Positions 60,201 through 64,000 of a stretch of DNA of 64,000 nt are shown one piece after another. Origin of the DNA: Rufibacter ruber (GTDB lineage: Bacteria > Bacteroidota > Bacteroidia > Cytophagales > Hymenobacteraceae). The notes below the pieces were generated by a model. It was not told where the DNA came from, searched no databases, and saw only the letters and a list, made by a program, of their open reading frames with translations. The translations under genes were made by a program, and so were the position numbers. Every line of letters begins with the position of its first letter. Position 1 is the first letter of the stretch. The stretch spans positions 62,001 through 126,000 of the forward strand of contig NZ_LRMM01000003.1 in assembly GCF_001647275.1 (NCBI RefSeq), in the 5' to 3' direction.

Positions 60201-60852
60201 ATGGTGGGCCCGGCCAGTCCAGCTCTTGATACAGCCATTTCATTTATTTTTCACCAGAAGCAGGGCATTCTTTTTGGCGGGCAACGGTTCTTCTGGGTAA
60301 AAGCGTGCCAATGAAGAATAAGCTGGTAATGGTAGCTTTGCTCTCCTTCTCTTGCTTTGATGAGATTGAAGAGCAAGAACGGGTGCCCTTGCCTTTTTGA
60401 GTGAAGGCACCTACACCGGTATGTTTACCAGGACCCGCCCAGCGGCAGATTACCCTGCTGCTACTTTCACGCTTCCCCTTTTTTGGCAACTCTTTCTCCG
60501 GCCCCTCAGGTTTTTCTAAGTACCCACCCATTGGGCAGGGCTAAGGTGTAAGGGCAGGAGGTAACTTTTGAAAACAGCTCTCTCTGGCCGGCAGGGTTTG
60601 ACTGGACGCTTCTTCTGGATGGATCATGTACTGCCACCACCCAAGGCGGTTGGCTCCACTTGACTCAGCGGAAAGGTTGTACCTACCGTTTGATAGAAAC
60701 AGCAAGAACCGCCAAAAGAACCCTTTTAGACGCGGCCTCACAAATACCTGGTGAAGGTTCAGGTGTTTTGCGCGGGTAGGAGCCCCTTCTGTTTTTGACC
60801 TGTTTTCCTGAAACCAGGCCGAAAACCGAACAGGTGTTATAACGGCGTAGCT
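60201..60852. other. Intergenic region between rlmB and the guanylyltransferase gene
   Basis: About 650 bases between convergent genes. Contains palindrome R32; the rest shows no gene, RNA or further repeat that I can support. Short frames around 60244-60531 have no family resemblance. Confidence 0.5.
60788..60829. repeat. Dispersed palindrome R32
   Basis: TCTGTTTTTGACCTGTTTTC with right arm GAAACCAGGCCGAAAACCGA; a few mismatches. Confidence 0.75.
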
Positions 60853-60918
60853 GCAGGTAACAAAAAAAGAGCGGGGCCGCTGGTTTGACAGCAGCCCCGC
60901 TCTTTTTTGTTACCTGCA
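60853..60918 (-). terminator. Terminator of the guanylyltransferase gene
   Basis: Long stem GCAGGTAACAAAAAAAGAGC.. / ..GCTCTTTTTTGTTACCTGC with a GC-rich core GCGGGGC / GCCCCGC. Ten bases after the leftward stop; symmetrical A/T runs could serve either direction. Confidence 0.9.
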
Positions 60919-60927
60919 AGGAAAGTC

Positions 60928-62004
60928 TTATATATAGTTCTGGCCTTTTATGGCCTTGGCGTCTGCCACAAAGTCCTTTATCTTGTGCTCATCTTCCCGG
61001 CGGCAGATCATTAAGATATTGTTATGCTGGGCAATAATGTAGCCGTCAAGCCCTTGTGCCACTACCAGGTGGTTTTCTGGTGCCCTGATGATGCTGTTGT
61101 GCACATCATACAACAAGACGTTGCCGTTGACCACGTTGTCATCAATGTTCTTTTCAGAGAGGCTGTAAAGGGAGTTCCAGGTGCCTAGGTCAGACCAGCC
61201 AAAGTCTCCCAGGATCACAAACACATTGTTAGCCTTTTCCATGACCCCGTAGTCAATAGAGATGTTGCGGCAATGGGAGTAGGCGGTGTTGATGAACTGC
61301 TCCTCCTGGTCAGTGTCTAACGCCGGGGTGCCCTCTTCAAACGTGTCTGCCATCTCATTGAGGTACTGCTGAAACGCCCTGATGATGGCTTTGGCGTTCC
61401 AGATAAAGATACCTGCGTTCCAGACAAACTCCCCACTGTCCAGGAACATCTGCGCAATCTCAACAGACGGTTTCTCAGTAAAGGTTTTTACCTTTTTGAG
61501 GGTGCTGTTGGGCTCATCTATAAACTGGATATACCCGTAATTGGTGTCAGGGCGGGTGGGCTTGATGCCCAGGGTGACCAGAATGTCTTGATTGGCAGTG
61601 GCAGCCAGCCCTTCTTTCACGCAACTGATAAACGCATCTTCGCGCAGAATGACGTGGTCTGCCGGGGCAATCACAATGTTGGCGCTGGGGTTCTTCTTGG
61701 CTATTTTATAACACGCATAGGCAATGCAGGGGGCCGTGTTGCGGCCAATAGGCTCCTGCAACAGCTGGCTCTCTGGTAGCTCAGGTAGATGCTCCCGCAC
61801 CAGCGAGGCGTATTCCCGGTTGGTAACCACGTAGATGTTCTCAGGGGGGCAGACAGTGGCAAACCGCTTCACGGTGGTTTGCAGCATGCTCTCACCGGTG
61901 CCCAGCACGTCATGGAACTGCTTGGGGTGGCTTACCCGGCTAATAGGCCAGAACCGGCTCCCAATGCCTCCCGCCATGACCACTACATAGGTATTTTCGT
62001 TCAT
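60928..62004 (-). CDS. manC: Mannose-1-phosphate guanylyltransferase
   Basis: 358 residues, makes GDP-mannose from mannose-1-phosphate and GTP for surface polysaccharide. The nucleotide-binding N-terminus VVMAGGIGSRFWPISRVSHP (with PKQF), the QEPIGRNTAPCIAYA motif, IVIAPADHVI and the sugar-binding FTEKPSVEIA and WNAGIFIWNAK are intact. Monofunctional (no phosphomannose isomerase domain). Three bases separate its start from the kdsD stop upstream, so the two form an operon for cell-surface glycan precursors. Confidence 0.93.
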   Translation of the reverse strand: MNENTYVVVMAGGIGSRFWPISRVSHPKQFHDVLGTGESMLQTTVKRFATVCPPENIYVVTNREYASLVREHLPELPESQLLQEPIGRNTAPCIAYACYKIAKKNPSANIVIAPADHVILREDAFISCVKEGLAATANQDILVTLGIKPTRPDTNYGYIQFIDEPNSTLKKVKTFTEKPSVEIAQMFLDSGEFVWNAGIFIWNAKAIIRAFQQYLNEMADTFEEGTPALDTDQEEQFINTAYSHCRNISIDYGVMEKANNVFVILGDFGWSDLGTWNSLYSLSEKNIDDNVVNGNVLLYDVHNSIIRAPENHLVVAQGLDGYIIAQHNNILMICRREDEHKIKDFVADAKAIKGQNYI

Positions 62005-62007
62005 TTC

Positions 62008-62976
62008 TTATACTAGTCCCTCTTTCAATAGGTCGTGCAGGTGCACGAACCCCGCAAAGTTACCTGATTTCACCACAATCAGTTGGGTAATATTTTTTTG
62101 CTGCATGGTGGCCAGCGCTTCGGCGGCATAGGCCTCACAGTCAATGGTCAGCGGGGAAGGAGTCATGATGTCTGCCGCTTTGATGCCGTGCAGGTTCTCA
62201 AAGTTGGAGAGCATTCTGCGCAAATCGCCGTCTGTGATAATGCCCGTTAACTGGCCCGCAGGGTCTAAAACGGCAGTTGCGCCCAGTCGTTTAGAAGAAA
62301 TCTCAATGATAATCTCTTTCAGGGTGGCGTCATTGGCTACTTTGGGCGCCGCGTTCTGCTTATAAATATCATCAACTTTCAAGTAGAGCCGCTTGCCCAG
62401 GGAGCCGCCGGGGTGCAGGGCCCCAAAGTCTTCGCTGCTGAAGTTGCGGGATTCCAGCAGGCACACGGCCAGGGCGTCTGCCAGGGCCAGGTGGGCGGTG
62501 GTACTGGTGGTAGGGGCCAGGTTATGGGGGCAGGCTTCACGCTCAATGGTGGCGTTCAAAACAAAGTCTGCCTGCTGGGCCAGGTAAGAGTCTACGTTGG
62601 AGACCAGGGCCGCCAGCTGGGTGCCTTTGCGTTTGAGCAATGGCACCAGCACTTTAATCTCTGGCGTGTTTCCGCTTTTAGAGAGGCAGATTACAAAGTC
62701 CTCAGATTGTATCATGCCAAGGTCGCCGTGAATGGCATCTGCGGCGTGCATGAAAAGGGCGGGGGTGCCGGTGGAGTTGAACGTAGCCACAATCTTGGTG
62801 GCAATGTTGGCGCTTTTTCCTATGCCCGTGACCACTACGCGTCCTTTTATGGCCAAAATGGCCTGTACGCACTGTTCAAAGTCATCATTTATGTAGTCTG
62901 CTAATTGAAGAACGGCGGCCGCTTCTTCGCGCAACACATTTTTTGCAATATTTTTGATATTTTTCGTGAGATTCAA
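62008..62976 (-). CDS. kdsD: Arabinose-5-phosphate isomerase, KdsD/KpsF family
   Basis: 322 residues. SIS domain (~15-180): VVVTGIGKSANIATKIVATF, FMHAADAIHGDLGMIQSEDF, ICLSKSGNTPEI and APTTSTTAHLALADALAVCL; then two CBS domains (~205-320) with MTPSPLTIDCEAYAAEALAT and GIITDGDLRRML. Converts ribulose-5-phosphate to arabinose-5-phosphate, the first step towards KDO for lipopolysaccharide. The start is probably TTG at 62976, as NLTKNIKNIAKNVLREEA matches the family and a stop lies just upstream; a GTG at 62937 is possible. Divergent from recQ. Confidence 0.92.
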   Translation of the reverse strand: MNLTKNIKNIAKNVLREEAAAVLQLADYINDDFEQCVQAILAIKGRVVVTGIGKSANIATKIVATFNSTGTPALFMHAADAIHGDLGMIQSEDFVICLSKSGNTPEIKVLVPLLKRKGTQLAALVSNVDSYLAQQADFVLNATIEREACPHNLAPTTSTTAHLALADALAVCLLESRNFSSEDFGALHPGGSLGKRLYLKVDDIYKQNAAPKVANDATLKEIIIEISSKRLGATAVLDPAGQLTGIITDGDLRRMLSNFENLHGIKAADIMTPSPLTIDCEAYAAEALATMQQKNITQLIVVKSGNFAGFVHLHDLLKEGLV

Positions 62977-63047
62977 GTTAGATTTGTATTAGACAAGACA
63001 ACAAAAAGATAACACCCAAAACTTGTTTCTTAAAACAAGACGATTAC

Positions 63048-64000
63048 ATGTTAGTAAAACAAGAATCATTAAAGGACAAATTAAAGGAAGTTTTCGGCTA
63101 TAGTCAATTCAGGGGGAACCAGGAGGCTATCATTGAAAACATCATGGCGGGCAAGAACACGTTTGTGATCATGCCCACTGGTGCCGGAAAATCTCTCTGC
63201 TACCAGCTCCCGGCTTTGGCCATGGAGGGGACGGCCATTGTGATTTCGCCGCTCATTGCGCTTATGAAGAACCAGGTAGACCAGCTGAACGCCTTTGGGG
63301 TGAACGCCCAGTTCCTGAACTCCACGCTCTCCAAGGCAGAGATGAACAAGGTGAAGCGGGAAACCGTGAGCGGCGAAGTGCGCTTACTCTACGTAGCCCC
63401 TGAGTCCCTGACCAAGGAAGAAACCCTCGACTTCCTGAAGCAGGCCAAAATATCTTTTGTGGCCATTGATGAGGCGCACTGTATCTCTGAGTGGGGGCAT
63501 GACTTTAGGCCCGAGTACCGTAAGATACGCGGGATCATTGACAATATTGGCGATCTGCCCATTATTGCCCTGACCGCCACGGCTACGCCTAAGGTACAGC
63601 TGGACATCCAGAAGAACCTGCAGATGGATGACGCCTCAGTGTTCAAGTCTTCTTTCAACCGTACCAACCTGTACTATGAGGTGCGCCCCAAGCACAACAC
63701 CAAGAAGCAGGTCATCCAGTACATTAAGAAGAACAAAGGCAAGAGCGGCATCATCTACTGCCTCAGCCGCAAAAAGGTAGAGGAGATTGCCGAGCTCCTG
63801 AAAGTGAATGACATCAAGGCGCTGCCGTACCACGCGGGGCTGGACTCGCACGTGCGCATGGCCAACCAGGACGCGTTCCTGAATGAAGATGCTGATGTGA
63901 TTGTGGCCACTATTGCGTTCGGGATGGGCATTGACAAGCCAGACGTGCGCTTTGTGATTCACTATGACACGCCTAAGTCTATAGAAGGCTATTACCAGGA
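63048..64000 (+). CDS. recQ: ATP-dependent DNA helicase RecQ, 3' end outside window
   Basis: Starts at ATG 63048 and stays open to the right edge: 317 codons seen of a protein usually 600-730 long. Reads LKEVFGYSQFRGNQEAIIEN, Walker A MPTGAGKSLCYQLP, AIVISPLIALMKNQVDQL, DEAH box VAIDEAHCISEWGHDFRP, LTATATPKVQLDI, FNRTNLYYEVRPK, and motif V/VI region VIVATIAFGMGIDKPDVRFV and HYDTPKSIEGYYQ. A superfamily II 3'-5' helicase for recombinational repair. The RQC and HRDC domains would lie outside the window. Confidence 0.95.
   Translation, partial: MLVKQESLKDKLKEVFGYSQFRGNQEAIIENIMAGKNTFVIMPTGAGKSLCYQLPALAMEGTAIVISPLIALMKNQVDQLNAFGVNAQFLNSTLSKAEMNKVKRETVSGEVRLLYVAPESLTKEETLDFLKQAKISFVAIDEAHCISEWGHDFRPEYRKIRGIIDNIGDLPIIALTATATPKVQLDIQKNLQMDDASVFKSSFNRTNLYYEVRPKHNTKKQVIQYIKKNKGKSGIIYCLSRKKVEEIAELLKVNDIKALPYHAGLDSHVRMANQDAFLNEDADVIVATIAFGMGIDKPDVRFVIHYDTPKSIEGYYQ

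Noticed and set aside
60244-60531. 95-codon minus-strand frame between rlmB and manC
   Set aside because: Lys/Ser-rich with no domain or conserved motif, and located between two terminators.
446-60829. Reading the dispersed palindromes as a CRISPR array or as IS-element ends
   Set aside because: Copies are separated by kilobases and whole genes, not by uniform spacers; no Cas gene, transposase or target-site duplication was seen.
1-64000. tRNA, rRNA or other standard structural RNA genes
   Set aside because: No TTCGA-type T-loops with matching acceptor stems, or rRNA blocks, were noticed in the intergenic gaps; a tRNAscan or Rfam search could still find one.

Overview
The window looks like chromosome of a gliding-type Bacteroidota, most likely a cytophagal bacterium of the Hymenobacteraceae (Rufibacter- or Pontibacter-like). 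The pointers are a SusC/SusD pair, gldH next to a PSP1/RicT gene, a type IX secretion C-terminal sorting domain, a GT-C DUF2723 protein, LytS/LytTR signalling, promoters of the Bacteroidota form TTG-N(18-21)-TAnnTTTG, and almost no Shine-Dalgarno sequences. The genus is inference; no rRNA or tRNA gene was seen.

Layout. (1) 1-913: 3' part of a helix-hairpin-helix (ComEA-like) protein. (2) 1.65-22.7 kb: a polysaccharide-utilisation-type locus reading rightward: SusC, SusD, a PKD/PQQ-propeller lipoprotein, two tandem endonuclease/exonuclease/phosphatase-fold lipoproteins, a metallophosphoesterase with a PQQ propeller, glycerate kinase, a GntP permease, a ROK regulator, two GH89 alpha-N-acetylglucosaminidases and a Tat-exported Gfo/Idh/MocA oxidoreductase. 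(3) 22.8-24.2 kb: two AT-rich small genes, each followed by a related imperfect palindrome; a third such unit lies at 44.4-45.0 kb. (4) 24.2-31.2 kb: a DUF4011-type superfamily I helicase, a propeller lipoprotein, and an ArsR / AHSA1-VOC / DoxX operon with a clear promoter-operator. (5) 31.5-33.6 kb: a 716-residue Gly/Ser/Tyr/Asn low-complexity protein resembling the prion-like and RGG regions of FUS-type proteins. (6) 34.5-48 kb: EEP membrane protein, gldH-ricT, two zinc alcohol dehydrogenases around a conserved hypothetical, acetyltransferases, a CrtO-like membrane protein, and an outer-membrane barrel / LytS kinase / LytTR regulator set. (7) 48-64 kb: an SMR exporter, a leftward housekeeping run (rsfS, ftsH, LUD protein, lpxH, propeller), birA, a T9SS cargo protein, the DUF2723 protein, rlmB, mannose-1-P guanylyltransferase, kdsD, and the 5' part of recQ.

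Three things stand out. About thirty copies of a ~40-bp palindrome sit at gene ends all through the window, and three lie inside reading frames. ftsH, normally essential, is split by a frameshift exactly at a 10-bp palindrome, which looks like a sequence error. The low-complexity protein has the only full AAGGAG ribosome-binding site I found. The carbohydrate locus combines two alpha-GlcNAc hydrolases with three phosphoesterase-fold proteins and glycerate uptake/phosphorylation, which points (as inference) to a phosphate-containing alpha-GlcNAc glycopolymer rather than a plain polysaccharide.
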